NCBI GenBank assembly: GCA_964020155.1
Contig: OZ026558.1
Location: forward strand, 3,282,074 to 3,346,073
Length of the DNA stretch: 64,000 nt
From: Chondrilla cf. caribensis
Lineage: Eukaryota > Porifera > Demospongiae > Chondrillida > Chondrillidae
Reading direction: 5' to 3'
Part shown: positions 1 through 13,300 of the stretch, one piece after another
How the letters are laid out: every line of letters begins with the position of its first letter
Numbering within the stretch: position 1 is the stretch's first letter
Translations under genes and position numbers: made by a program
Notes under the pieces: generated by a model
What the model was told of the DNA's origin: nothing
The model's database searches: none
The model's input: the letters and a program-made list of their open reading frames with translations, nothing else

Positions 1-164
1 CACACCATTAATATATTAAGAAAATTGCACTCTCAGCAATTGGTATACTAGTACATGTTCATAGTACAATAATATGTTCTCATTGCTTATAATATTACTC
101 CATGCACACTTAGTATCACGAGTGTTTTATTTTCATTCTTCACACTGGAATTGTTGCTCTTATG

Positions 165-413
165 CTAGTCACGAGGTCGTAGCTTCATTCCAGTAAACTT
201 CATGGCATTCTGTTTTCCATGAGCTAGAGAATGCCAAACTGGTCCCCCAGTTGCTTGTACCAGAACGATAATTTCCATTGAGGTTGGAATATTGGCATTG
301 TACCACCAAGCTCCTTTATTAGAGTTCGTCTCAGTGGCACAGTTATAACAGTTATCTGCTAGGGGAAGATAATTTAGGGAACAGCTTGCCAGCCTAAGAT
401 GACTCCTATCCAC
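165..413 (-). pseudogene. C-terminal fragment of a fibrinogen-related domain (FReD)
   Basis: The reverse strand reads NC-A, then GAWWYNAN, VWHSL and a terminal MKFTGMKLRPRD before a stop. This order matches the end of a fibrinogen C-terminal globe (NCA, GAWWY, W.SL, MK.RP), which in secreted lectin-like proteins binds sugars or acetylated ligands. Only about 80 residues are present. The Cys that normally follows GAWWYxN is replaced, so the last disulfide could not form. No upstream exon with a clean splice site was found. It may be the terminal exon of a gene lying to the right on this strand, or a relic. The family match is good; functionality is doubtful. Confidence 0.5.
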
Positions 414-1045
414 ACAACTCTCCGGTGACCTTCACAGGAGTGGATGTGTCGACAATGAGGTTTCTGGAACTATAAGCAAGGCAGCCCCATGAGGTTTTTA
501 ACTCAAATTACTTGATTTAGTAGTCCGGGAATATGTTAATTATATGGAAGTTGTTAAACATGTTGTTGTTAGCGATATGAGTTGTTGGACTATTGTTGAA
601 CACGTCCATGGTATTATCACACTGATAATCAACAGTTCTTTTCACAAATTATTTAACTGTACAACGTTTCACCCATCAAGGGCTTCATCAGGTACAAAAA
701 TGACCTACACTTTAAGAAACATTAGTTATTGGCTAAAGCTAATGGCCAATCCATTGGTCACAAGAAGAGGCCAATAGATTGGCAGATGACAGTTCACTTT
801 ATGTCCCTGATAAGGGAGCCCCACACTGGACTCAGTGGTTACCCTGAGTCAGTTTTGAAAACTCAAGCAAATCAGACACTCAAGTACTTTTCCATTCATT
901 CTAGACATAGCAAGTGACATCATATGATAAACACTTTACCAGTTAACAGATTCATATAATATAAACAACAAAGCCATAATATGTGCTGCGATCAGGTCAA
1001 ATATTATCTCTTTCCAATTCAGTTAATTACATTATTTTTCCATAG
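414..1045. other. Intergenic, nothing recognised
   Basis: AT-rich sequence with only short uninformative reading frames. I looked for an exon A of the receptor family upstream of the exon-B pseudogene at 1046 and did not see one. The last bases before 1046 are intron-like and end in a pyrimidine run plus CATAG, as in intact receptor copies. Confidence 0.5.
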
Positions 1046-1989
1046 TTTGAAGAACTGGCTAAAATGGTCATTCTGTAAGCTCCATGACCGGCTATCAAAG
1101 ATTTGTTTCTGGGAATCATGAAGATCAAGAATCAAATAGTACATAATGATATTATTACTTATGTATGTAGTAGTATTGCTTCCAGCTGCCATTGTCTTCA
1201 TGATTGGGCCCCTCACTCTTCTGCTACTCAACAAACACTAGTCATACTTGAAAGGTGTCACTAAACACTCCACATTTGCTAACCACTTCCTGTATTCTGT
1301 AATGATAACCAGTGTGATAGGAGCTCTGTATATGTACACCAGTCTGGTCTTGGGTGTTTATAGCTTTACTAATTTACTCTATACTGACAAACACTACAAT
1401 CCTGTGGTCTTTCAGAGTGATGTTGTAGTTGGTATTCATGTTCTGTTTTCATGGTCACTATTACCATAATAGCACAGGTTCCCTTTGTTTCTGCTCCTTC
1501 TGGAAGCATTTTTCTTCCAAAGCAACCAAACCATTGATCAGAGTGGTGGCATGTACTGGGTTGTTAGTGAAAATCTTGTCTTTCTACACTTTCCACCTTC
1601 TGGTCCTATTGATGGTCAATCCAGTGAGTTCTGTCATCCACGCTTGCCCTACACTTTCACTTATCCTGACTTTGACCATCCTCTAGTCCATCTTCACTAG
1701 TTGTCAACGTCCTTATTGTTCTATCACAAAATGTAGTAAGCTCTTACTTGCAGTCATTTGGAGTCTCACTGCAGATATGTTGTTGTATTTGCTTACAGAA
1801 ATGTATGATAGTAGGGGGGCTCACAACACTCATGGGGCGAATGTGGTTGGTGCCATCTTTTCACTTGCTTCTTCAACCATTCTCTCCATGTTTGTTTACT
1901 TCGTCAAGATGTACGTCCAACAGAAGATCAGAGGAGAGATGAATTTACCTGAGCTTCAGCCTCTGGTCCAGTACAGACGAATGGATTGA
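1046..1989 (+). pseudogene. 7TM receptor family, degraded exon B
   Basis: The sequence aligns along its whole length with the seven-membrane-segment exon of the intact receptor at 19540-21532, starting at the same CATAG|TTTGAAG acceptor. Lesions: a 1-nt loss in the LAKYGH region, loss of the segment that encodes CNDWF..NCW in other copies, a stop where AAG became TAG (1239-1241), and at least two more frame changes between about 1430 and 1770. The last stretch (TM6 end, TM7 and tail, from about 1777) is again in frame and ends PLVQYRRMD. No exon A precedes it. It is the oldest-looking copy of the array. Confidence 0.85.
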
Positions 1990-2488
1990 GACACTACATG
2001 TGATAGATTCGACCTAAAATGCAGTATGTACATGTATGTGTGTGTATCTACATATGTACATATCTGTGTGAACATGCATAGTTACTACATGCAGCATACG
2101 TACGTACATACACCATTATAGTAATAAATTTTCCATTATTATAATAGTTATACCTTTTATTGGTAGAGAGTACATGCTGGAATGACTCTCTTTATCATAA
2201 TAATAAGTATTTTTATTCTACATTGCAGTATTATTGACAATTATTAATTATTACTATAACAACTAGTACTGTCACAGTATAATCAACAATGTGTACTGAT
2301 TACTTTGCATAAAAATTATAGCTTTAATAATAATAATATTTTATATGCACAAGTATATTAAATAATTGTAGGACTTCGTGTTCAATATAGGTTGACTTTT
2401 GAATATAAATATATGTATACGAATATGTATATGAATATATTATATTATTGATCAATGTATAAATTGATCCTTAAACTGTATGTTTATG
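1990..2488. other. 3' flank of receptor pseudogene, AT-rich
   Basis: Homologous to the 3' flanks of the other receptor copies (a GTATGTGTGTGT run, a TGTGAACATGCATAGTTAC motif, then simple AT-rich DNA). No gene seen. Confidence 0.5.
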
Positions 2489-3340
2489 GATCCCTATATC
2501 TTGAACAAGCCGATATATTATTGGCTTGTATAGCTTTGTATGATTGTGTAATTTTGATCAATTTGAATGTAACTTGATAACCTAGTAGATATGGATGGTT
2601 GGAGCTCATTTATACAGTTAAAATGACATAGCAAGCTTATTAAAGAGATACAAGGAAAATAAGCCATGTATACTATATTAACAATGATAGGAAATTCCTA
2701 TAACATTTCTCATCAAAATTAATTGTTTTGGTGTTTAACTATGATTTCAAGCTGTTCTGTTACTGAGACATTCAAAGTATTACTATAATAGTGTGTAGGT
2801 TTGCATACAAAATGTAGGAACCTTGCATGCAGGCACATGATATTAATGGAATATGGGAGCATGATACAGTGCATGTGACAGGGGATGGCTGGTTCATGCA
2901 TGTGACATGCACTGTGACTGCAATGAGCAGTGAGGAATTGTCTATAAAGTGTAGCAAGAATCAATAATCATGAGTGTTTTCAACTTGACAGGCAAAAAAA
3001 CTGACTCAATGATGTCACATTTTTTTCACATTTTACTAGGAATTTACATTTACATTTTTGCTTGGTTTGCTATGGTGCTATGCTATGATGTTTGTTTCAG
3101 AGACAATGGAGGCAACTGACGGAACTGATCCATGATCCAAAAATCTCAATTCAAAATGGCAGTTTGGATCTAAAATTTACTGCCTTACAATTCCAATTTA
3201 GTTCTAATTGAAATTCAAAAGGCAGTTTGAGTCTGAGCTACCCCAGACTGCTGCCCATACATATTATTTCAAATTCAAAATGGCAGTTTTGATCTAACCT
3301 AAGGTTTTACGAAGGTGGAGCCATTCACCACAACAACAGT
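2489..3340. repeat. Segmental repeat paired with about 28567-29440
   Basis: The block begins GGATCCCTATATCTTGAACA and recurs downstream of the receptor copy at 25617 (28567 onward); part recurs near 41047. The order of sub-motifs, including a TTCAAAATGGCAGTTT series, is the same. It was therefore copied together with a receptor 3' flank and the Gypsy relic that follows. Confidence 0.75.
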
Positions 3341-3354
3341 TGTGCTGTTTTCTG

Positions 3355-3675
3355 TTAACATACATGAACACCCCAAATTCAACCAAGGGTAATAGCCCTA
3401 TTATGTTCTTCCTCAAACAACCACTGGAAACACAGTTTGACCTACTTCACCCAAGAGTTGACTCCGCATCAAAACAGAGCAAGCCACACAGATTGCCTCC
3501 CAAGCAGCCAAGCAAGACATCTTTACCACTGGGGAGTGAATTTAGTACGAGAATTACAAGTCAAAGATTATTGAGACCAGAATATGTACAGGGACGTACA
3601 GAAGCCACATTCTATCAAATTCAACTGGAATCAAGAGAAATCTGGAGATGCCATGTAGATTATGTAAAGGAATAA
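3355..3675 (+). mobile_element. Ty3/Gypsy integrase C-terminal relic
   Basis: The frame reads YMNTPNSTKGNSP, then FDLLHPRV, and ends FYQIQLESREIWRCHVDYVKE. These match the distal integrase part of Gypsy Pol (Y..TPHSTTG.SP, then the GPxSYQVQL...WRRHVD module). The integrase catalytic core, RT and LTRs are not present nearby, so this is a dead fragment. A second copy lies at 29440-29779 in the same flanking repeat, so the insertion predates that duplication. Confidence 0.75.
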
Positions 3676-4545
3676 GGAACTCTAACACATCTATATCAGC
3701 ATCATTCCAGTTCACAATGTGTGTGCTTCAGTTACTTGTGAATGTGTTACAACCCCATCCACCAGTGTTATGCACAATTCAGATATTACCACTACCCAGC
3801 AGTCACTGACCACCACTTCACAAAGTACATGTACAACATCCAAAGTTGCACAACCACAGTCTGGTGATATCTGAGTAGGATCTGTAAGTGATGCAGTGTA
3901 TAGGTTTACATACAACTCGGGACTACATATGTGGATAGCTATATAGAGAGTAGTTTTGTTTATTAGTGAAGGAGAGTGTAGTATCTGTGGTATTCTCTGT
4001 AGTACTTATTGTAATTATGCCATTAGTGTGGCTTACAATGATGTCACCACCACAATGTTATACCTCACCACCACTGTCTCTTCTTCAATCATCCTTAGTT
4101 ACTGTAATCACTTATAAAAATAACTATTAGCATTACATAGTTAGAAATGTGTGAGATGTTGCTCTTATAAGTAATACCTCCAACATAAAGTCAATGAAAC
4201 CATTCAACCCATGACTATATTAGGATGGTAGGGCTGAATGACATTTTAACATGCAGTTTAGACTTATACTCGCTGGATTGTTCATATTTACAATGATTTT
4301 CAATAATTTTATATTATTCATATTATATTATAATTATGGAATATAAAAACTATTATTATATATTCAATCTTAACACAGCAAAAGGAGTTTTTGCCATCCA
4401 TGTTATTACATAAATTCATGGTAATAATAATAATAGCTTTGAATAACATTAATATGACTATTTTCATACGACTACGAAACAAAACCATCTGACTCTGTTA
4501 TATACGGTAGATATCATGGCAAATTCAAACATATTAAAACTCTTG
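3676..4545. repeat. Repeat shared with 33575-33980
   Basis: From about 3895 (TAGGTTTACATACAACT) to about 4140, sequence recurs at 33580-33790. The AT-rich part after 4300 also resembles 33850-34080. In both places the block sits just 3' of a collagen copy, so it is the 3' flank of the collagen duplication unit. No gene seen. Confidence 0.6.
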
Positions 4546-4693
4546 CAGTAGTAATTATCACCAACAAATTGTGGAGGATTTGTTCGCCACTTTTTAGTAG
4601 GTACTGCACAGGGACACTGGGGTGCAGATGTTAATCCCACCTACAGTATAGGTCCAGAGGTGTCTCAGAGGCTGTTCTTGAGTTATTTCATTC
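4546..4693 (-). pseudogene. Short-chain collagen family, C-terminal domain relic
   Basis: The reverse strand reads a CPCAVPT..., NPPQFVGDNYY segment, preceded by a degraded QPLRHLWTY. These are landmarks of the Cys-rich domain of the intact collagen copy at 10082-11356. Only about 150 bp remain and no frame is open. Together with 5058-6305 it shows that the collagen duplication unit had another copy here. Confidence 0.7.
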
Positions 4694-5057
4694 AATCCAT
4701 GACTATATTAGGATGGTAGGGGGCTAGCTGACATTGTATCATGCAGTCGAAACCTATTATTATGCTCTCTGGATTATTCATATTGTATTATAATAATTAT
4801 GATTTTCAATAATATAGTATTATTCATATTATGGAATATCAAATACCATTACAACAATATTGACACATCAAAGGAAGTTTTTGTCACCCATGGTATTGCT
4901 CAAATTTATAATACTATTATTATAGCTTTGAATAGCATTAATATGTCTATATTCATACGAATACAAAACAAATCTTCTGCAAATATGTTACATAGTGTGG
5001 CTATTATGGCAAATTCAAACATAATAATAGTCTGAAATAGGTGACATGTATTAATTG

Positions 5058-6305
<1,248 letters not shown>

Positions 6306-6407
6306 AGCAATAGTAGTGTTCACGGATCGAATGTCTCAACTATACGTCGCTAGCCAAAAGACAGCTAGCTGTTCTGGCCTGCCAAGATTATATACCATGT
6401 CTTGTTC

Positions 6408-6417
6408 TCTTATATGG
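6408..6417 (-). promoter_or_regulatory. Decayed TATA/CArG-like promoter element of the 5058-6305 copy
   Basis: TCTTATATGG stands where the other collagen copies have CCTTATATGG, about 100 bp upstream of the ATG. Spacing to the start differs from the roughly 65-70 bp of the other copies. Confidence 0.4.
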
Positions 6418-6429
6418 ATTTGGCTATGA

Positions 6430-7060
6430 ATATAATGAATAATATGATAATAATCTATGATATGCCTTTGTTACCATGGACACCATTCCACAGCATACTG
6501 TATGTGTGTAATGTATAATAATATTCTAATGTCCAGGTGTTTGTGTTTCCTTGCCATATTATATAAGTGTATACACCAACTTCTGTAATGACTATGAATG
6601 AATGTATATAATGACTGTGTCTTTATAGAGAGCACAGACATTTGTAGGATGCATTAAATTTCATAATCACACAAAATATACAAAACTATTCTTCATCTAA
6701 AGTCCATCAGAGTGGACATGTGACACATTATTATGTGTACATTATAATAATAAATATTATGTTGGTATGGCATGACCTAATGCTATTGGCTGCATATCTG
6801 TGCACGTGTCTTAGACGTGTTCCTGCACACGTGCTTGTGTACCTACTTTCACCTGCGTGTTTGTCTGAGTCAGCAAATTTGTACAAACTGTTTGTGTAGA
6901 GAGTGGAGGATGTGGTCCTCAAATGAGATTACCTGTAACAATTCTCATAAACTGTTTGTTTATCATGACTACCCCAGTCATGGACTGTAGCATTATAGGA
7001 AGGCTCAATGAACATTCCTGAGATGCAGTCAGATGATCTTTGTAATGACCTCTGCATAGG
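6430..7060. other. Intergenic, nothing recognised
   Basis: AT-rich DNA with short frames only. No homology to either local family seen. Confidence 0.4.
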
Positions 7061-7112
7061 TGGTGGAACCGGGGGCGCTGCAAGGGGGTCAGTTGCCCCC
7101 CCAAGTTTGGAC

Positions 7113-7130
7113 AGGGGGGCGTGCCCCCCT
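7113..7130. repeat. GC-rich near-perfect palindrome
   Basis: AGGGGGGCGTGCCCCCCT: eight-base arms around a GT centre, in otherwise AT-rich DNA. Runs of G or C just upstream (7070-7102) add to the local GC island. Probably the end of a mobile element; identity unknown. Confidence 0.6.
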
Positions 7131-10081
7131 ACTTTTTAAGCACACATGTAACAACTGATCAATTTAATTGAAATTGCATAAAGTTTTGTGGATTTCAATG
7201 ACAGAAGAAAGTTGTTTTTTGGTAACATTTCTGAATTGTAGTTTACTTAGTCCTCTAATGCTGAACATTCTAAAATTTGGTGATTTGCCCGAAATCTGGC
7301 CCAATGCATTATTGGCAGAATTTAAATTTGGTGGTTTGCCAGAAAGAGTGTTGATAACTTTAAAACGCAAATGTTGATTGATGAATATTAATTTGGCAGT
7401 TATGTCCATGACCGCCGATTGCTAAATTTAAATCACCGCCAATATTTCCAGATATACGGTATTAATATAATTTTGAATAAGCATTGGTGTTATGAACATA
7501 TGCATAACATTTACTGAACACTGAGTGGAGGAGTGGCTAGTATATGCTAATTTGGTGACTTAGTGTTCTGTACTGCACATGCACTGGACCACTGCCCCCC
7601 CCTAAGATTTTTATATTCTACTGCCACTGCTCTGTCATTATATTGTAATATATTGGAACATAATATTATGCCAAACACACTGGTTTGTATACATATGTGC
7701 ATACTGTAATAATGCTACACATTATGCACATTTATTATAATATTATTGCAATACTAATATGAGAATATATAGAATCAGTGAAATGCATTTCTGTCATATA
7801 GGATGAATGCACATACATATTGAAATTGAGTAATTATGATGTCTGTTTACATATATGTATATGACGATTATTATTTATATGATAATATTATTTATTTTGC
7901 ACATAAATGACAATAATAGGGCAGATCATGATTGGCTATTCAGACCTTCCATGATCAGCCTCAATCTCAAGGTAACTGTGCTAAACGTCATTGTTATCAT
8001 TTTAAACCAAGACACAGCCATTAGAGGCAGTGATGTAAACCTCTAAACTCAATTTATTCCTAACCATATTATGATAAGCAGTGTTGATATGTAACACACA
8101 CAAAATTATTATACATATCATAGTTGGTTTGTATGTTATTTTAAAAACAGTTGATGTAATAATAACATAATACATATTAACTTGAACGTATACATCTTAG
8201 CATCTTTTGGATGTGCATGATAACTCTCATCCTCCCCACTGTATGGTAGCTATTCTGTATGTTTGGAGACAGTTCTCAAGGCCATGTACCTTTTTACCTT
8301 TTCCTTCATCGTAATACTGAAGTTAGTGTAGCAAAGCACGTGTATTTTACATTCACTATTACAGTAATATTTCAATAATATTATGTAATCTATGTTTAAT
8401 GTTGACATAATATAGTTAAGGACTAATAATGCCCATGTACCAGTGCCGGTAGAATGCCAACAAGTGTACAGTACTATTGTATTCTATTATATTGTATATA
8501 TTATATCATGACAATATAATATTAGGACGACACGGAAACAGTTGGTGTTATCATTTTCCAAGTAACACTGCTATACAAAATGTGTGGGTCACACCACTTA
8601 CAACTAGCAGAACACTGTTTGAAATAGTTGTAGTACTGCATGTAATTTTCATGCATATATATTGAATTGTTCAATATGAATATGTACGTATGTATAATAA
8701 ATACATGCATAATAATATGTTAGTATATCACTGAATAATATCAAAGTCCTACTGTGATTTAGGTATCAAATCATTATATTTCATATTATATTTACCAAAT
8801 GTTGTATAATTTGTCAGATTGTTGTGTTACAATAATCATGTGGTATAAATTGATATCATTATAAAATTATATAGTGGTAAACACTTAATATGCCACAATT
8901 GGATTTGAAAAATTTTGGCCTATTATTCGTTTTGGAGTCTAACCAAACAGTCAATTAACGTCATTAAATAGAATCATTAATTATAAATTAATGAGGATAT
9001 ATATAATTATGGTGATAATACTAATGACAAGCACAGCTCCTACTATAACATTAGCAAACAGTCAATGGGGGAAATACTGCAGCAAAGTAGTCTGCACTTG
9101 AGACTGTGCAGCATGTAAAGTGATAAGTGATAAAGTGATAAAGTGGCACAAATGATGTGTGGCACATAAAGTGTTACCTAATATGTGGTAATCAATCAAT
9201 TGATGTCAGTATAACAATGGCAGATGGTAGATAAGGCATTTGGCAAATTACATGTTTACTAATTACGTAATAATGGATTTCTTCAGGAAAATAGTGGAAT
9301 AATAAGCGGTGGCATATTAAGCGTTTACCATTGTATATTATATACCGTATATACTTTTATCATTATGATTTAAATAGGAGTGATTGTTTTCCACATAATA
9401 CAGTCTACATCTGTCAGTAAACCTCTTGGTTCTCAGCCATCGAAAGGCAGACAGTATCATAGAATCCTCTCGTGAATACAGAACTAATCAATTGCAAACA
9501 TGTTTATAGAACATTCAGAAGACATGCATTGTATGAATTCTTCCAATTATTAGGACATAGGGGTAGACTGTACTATGTAAGTTTGTTGGACTGTACAAAC
9601 ACATTAAATGGATTTCAAATTAACAATTGTTTATCAACTTTAATGACTGGGTTTTGTTTGGGCTCATAATGAAAAATGACCTGTGTCCTGTTGTGCACGT
9701 GGGAACTATGTTCATAATTGTTTGTTAAATATCTACAAATGTCTTGTTTCATTATCGATATTCCATTCTTTTATTTCAGTGACTGTGAAAATAATGGTAT
9801 AATACAATTTTATTGTATTTTTATTTTTGGTACTTTTACTACTACTGCCATAAAACATACTTGTAGTATTTTCCTCCTGTACATGCATACTATCAACAAT
9901 CAGATAGATTTATTAATTTTATTAATACTGAGATAATTCAATGCAAAACAATGTGTGTATTTATTATCATTAATGTATGTCCTGTGGGTGAAAAATTAAA
10001 GGATATACTTAAATGTGATATAATAGAAAAAGAAATCACTTGTTCATGATATGGAATATGTATCATGAATTCAAAGTAATA
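7131..10081. other. Long gene-poor AT-rich interval
   Basis: Only short frames without domain-like composition. From about 7260 to 7455 a motif (ATTTGGTGRTTTGCC) is repeated and inverted, suggesting an old DNA-transposon remnant. On the - strand an AATAAA (9965-9960) lies about 120 bp past the stop of the collagen gene at 10082-11356 and could be its poly(A) signal. Confidence 0.4.
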
Positions 10082-11356
10082 TCACATCACCCAAATTTCC
10101 AATTGATCGATGTATACATTTTCATTGCCAACTATCTGATCACTACACAATCGCACGTGGATGTCATCAGAGGATGGAGGTACTTGACGATGGAACCAAC
10201 CGTAGCGATCACAACAGCTGTTACCTTCAATGCAATTGCGACCATCCCATAATGGATCTTCCCAAACTACTCTGTCATAGTACCTGGTCCCAGGGAATCC
10301 ACTCTCACAGTAGTAATTTTCACCAACAAACTGTGGAGGATTAATTGTTCGCCGCATATTAGTAGGTACTGCACAGGGGCACCGATAGTTATTATTATTA
10401 TATAGTTCACTCAAACCTACAGCATAGGTCCAGAGGTGTTTTGTAGGCTGTCCTTGAGTTATTGAGACACCATCCACGTAATAACCAGCTATGGAGAGAC
10501 GTGCAGGAGCAGAACCTGATATACTTAAATCAAATGCATCCATACTGTGGTACTGATATCCTCTCACTCTCCCACACACATGGCAGTAATTATTTCTGAT
10601 AGTAAAGTCCAAAATTGAACATCCTGGACCAGCAGTCCTTCCACATGCAGTCTGTCCAGTTGTAGTGTTGGTCACAGTACGTAAATTAGATGGACAGGAG
10701 TCACCCTGTGTAGTATCAAGGTGTGCGATTCTTCTCCAGTTACCAAGTATTCCACACTGTTTTGATATATTCTCTTGTTTCAATAGGTTCAAAGTTGCAT
10801 TCATCACCTCAAGTTCTGTCATCACTGTTCTCAGCACAGTTTGGTCACTTGATTGCATCTCTTGTAGTAAATTCTGGACTGCTTCAGATAAAGTTAAGTT
10901 TACTTCTCCAAATACAGAGTCATGCACACTGTTAGCAATGCGATTGAATTCTTCCTTATCCAAGAGAGTGTCTCCTGGTTCACCCTGCCGACCTCTTGAA
11001 CCGGGAGGACCAGGCTGACCAGGGGGACCTTGTGGACCATCAGGACCGGGGTGACCTCGTGGACCGATAAAGCCTTGTAAGCCAGGGGGACCATCTGGAC
11101 CTTGAATACCTTCCAGACCTCGTGCACCTTTCTTTCCTTTGTTTCCCATTTCTCCTTTGAGACCTCTGGGTCCAGCTGGTCCAATGTCTCCTATATCTCC
11201 TTTTGGTCCAGGAACACCTCGTACAGCTACATTCAGACTGACCTCTCCTGTTGGATTCTCAATGCACTGTGTGTCATTCTGTGAGACAACATTGGTCACA
11301 AGACAGCCGATGACCAGAGGAAGCAAGACCGAGTACATAGCAGGTTTATTGTTCAT
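10082..11356 (-). CDS. Secreted short-chain collagen with Cys-rich C-terminal domain (intact copy)
   Basis: A single open exon of 424 codons. Residues 1-26 form a hydrophobic signal peptide ending VVSQ, and a short segment with Cys31 follows. Residues 47-130 are 28 perfect Gly-X-Y triplets, so a triple helix is expected. Residues 131-200 form an acidic/leucine-rich stalk with sequons NLT, NAT and NIS, plausibly a trimerising helix. Residues 201-424 form a globular domain with about a dozen Cys and landmarks [60 protein letters not shown] and LEIWVM. Similar domains occur in uncharacterised sponge and cnidarian proteins (from memory; I know no named family). The start could also be Met7, which matches the start of the other copies. 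It is the only copy here without a stop or truncation. Function is not established; a secreted matrix or lectin-like role is inferred. Confidence 0.85.
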   Translation of the reverse strand: MNNKPAMYSVLLPLVIGCLVTNVVSQNDTQCIENPTGEVSLNVAVRGVPGPKGDIGDIGPAGPRGLKGEMGNKGKKGARGLEGIQGPDGPPGLQGFIGPRGHPGPDGPQGPPGQPGPPGSRGRQGEPGDTLLDKEEFNRIANSVHDSVFGEVNLTLSEAVQNLLQEMQSSDQTVLRTVMTELEVMNATLNLLKQENISKQCGILGNWRRIAHLDTTQGDSCPSNLRTVTNTTTGQTACGRTAGPGCSILDFTIRNNYCHVCGRVRGYQYHSMDAFDLSISGSAPARLSIAGYYVDGVSITQGQPTKHLWTYAVGLSELYNNNNYRCPCAVPTNMRRTINPPQFVGENYYCESGFPGTRYYDRVVWEDPLWDGRNCIEGNSCCDRYGWFHRQVPPSSDDIHVRLCSDQIVGNENVYIDQLEIWVM

Positions 11357-11424
11357 GGATCCAGTATCTTAATTTTACTAACTGAAATACAGCTAGCTGG
11401 TTCCTTAAATACAGTGACTTGTTT

Positions 11425-11434
11425 CCTTATATGG
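11425..11434 (-). promoter_or_regulatory. CCTTATATGG element upstream of the intact collagen gene
   Basis: The decamer lies about 70 bp 5' of the ATG, within a block (ACAGTGACTT...CCTTATATGG) conserved in the copies at 14502-14726 and 34084-35322. It fits CC(A/T)6GG, the CArg box bound by SRF/MADS factors. On the coding strand it also reads CCATATAAGG, which contains TATAAG and could simply be the TATA box. The distance to the ATG suits a TATA box with a 35-40-nt leader. Sequence alone does not decide. Confidence 0.55.
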
Positions 11435-11669
11435 GTGTACATACCTATGAATATTCATACATCAAGACTGCAGAGTTTACCATGGATAACTGTAATATAA
11501 TAGTATTGTTTGAAATGTAATGTATACCTATATTCAGTGGTGGCAATCAGCTGTGATTTCAAAATCATATATCATTAATTGCTTGTAAGTGTTTGTTCAA
11601 TTATTGAATGAGTAATGAGTTGCATTGGGTGGGTTCCTGCTCTACTACCATAATCACTTCCTTTCTTAT

Positions 11670-13300
11670 GAGTTTGCTAGCACTACTATATATTGACAAT
11701 TGAATTTGATATTAAAATCCATCAATTAATCATTTAATCATCACATTGTCAATTCATCTATAAACAAAGTATTATATGTACTGTCTCTATAGGAATCTCA
11801 TGCACGTTCACGTGGTAACTTTGAATAGTGGACAGTCTTTAGAAATTGAGTCAATAATTACTTTAAAGCATGAATAAACTTACTCATGTACTATCATACA
11901 TAACCACTATGTGCCTATAAAATAGTTTATTCAATGTCTACTCAGCAGCATTAGCTGACCCTTGAAACCATTGAAATGAACCATTACTACTACTTCAAAG
12001 ACTAGGTTCATGAACCAGTTGGTCATATAAACATGTTGACACATTTTATTCCCATCAGGTGAGTGAAGTGTAACAGTGGTTTCCCTTGTCTTGCTGTGCT
12101 TATAAATCATTATTCAATAAAACATCAAACATGTAATAAATGTGAACCAATAAAATTCTCACTTTGCAAGCACTACTATCGATAATCAGATTTGATATTA
12201 AAATTGATCAATCGTCCCAGCTTTAAATCATATACACAGGGTGTAGTATGTAGTGTCTCTACAGGAAACTCATGCATGTGTTTACACTGAATAGTGGACA
12301 ATCATTAGAAATCAAGTCACCAGTTAGTTTCAAGCATGTGATTAGTCAGTTACCACCTACTCATGTGTTAGTGTACATGACCATCATACTATGCATATGA
12401 AACTCTATTCAGTACTAAATACTGTAACATCAAACATAATAATAAGAGGAAACCATGGAATTGTCTACTCAGCAAAATTAGTGACCCTGCTAACTGTTGA
12501 AACCATTGAAATGGACCATTAGTACTACTTCAAAGACAAGGTTCATGAACTAGTTGGTCATAATAAACATGTTGACACATTTCACTCCCATCATGTGAGT
12601 GAAGTGTAACAGTGGTTTCCCTATGTCCTAAGCTTGTCATGCTTACGAACTATTATACAACAGTAAATCAATCATATTATTATAAAATGTGAACCAATGA
12701 AATTGTCTACTTGCTAGAACGAATAATAATCAGATTTGATATTAAAATTGATCAATTAATTGATTATTGTCCCGGCGTTAATTCACAGGGTGTAGTATGT
12801 AGTGTCTCTACAAGGAACTCATGCATGAATTTATACTACACTGAATAGTGGATGTTCATGAGAAATCAAGTCACCAGTTAGTTTAAAGCATGTGATTAGT
12901 TAATTTCTATGTGATCATGTACTATTGCACATAACTACCATGTGCATATAGTGTTATATTCAATACTACATATTATAAAAGGAAATTACGGTATTATCTA
13001 CTCAGCAGCAATAACTCAATAGTTGACCCTTGAAACCATTGAAATGAACCATTAGCACTACTTCAAAGACAAGGTTCATGAACCAGTTGGTCATAATAAA
13101 CATGTTGACACATTTCATTCCCATCAGGTGAGTGAAGTGTAACAGTGGTTTGTCTATGTCCTGGTATGCTTATACAATATCATTTAATAGTGCATCAAAC
13201 ATGTAATAAATGTGAATCAATGAAATTTTCCACTCAGCAGCCTTGATTGGTGAACCTGCTGACACTTGAATACATTAAAATGAACAATTAGCAAGTTGAG
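11670..13300. repeat. Tandem repeat, unit about 534 bp, upstream of collagen gene
   Basis: The anchor GAAACCATTGAAATG recurs at 11964, 12499 and 13032 (spacings 535 and 533), each followed by a GGTTCATGAACCAGTTGG-type palindromic stretch and TGTGAGTGAAGTGTAACAG. A shortened, diverged unit follows near 13268, and a diverged unit precedes from about 11670. The same unit recurs upstream of the other collagen copies (15110-16000, 35700-37650). No coding frame persists across units. Confidence 0.85.

Noticed and set aside
544..917. Frames of 62-77 codons before the first receptor pseudogene, considered as exon A
   Set aside because: None shows the signal peptide, DYYPTDVEN or CWNLPPVC landmarks.
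3712..3915. 67-codon - strand frame with Cys-Val richness
   Set aside because: No homologous frame in the paralogous block at 33.6 kb and no start or signal context; likely chance.
10665..11372. Open frames on the + strand opposite the collagen gene (also at 6106-6429, 34410-35341)
   Set aside because: Shadows of the Gly-rich collagen codons on the other strand; they recur only because the collagen copies are paralogous.
11670..13300. CRISPR-like array
   Set aside because: Units are about 534 bp, diverged, without short direct repeats and unique spacers, and the DNA is clearly eukaryotic.
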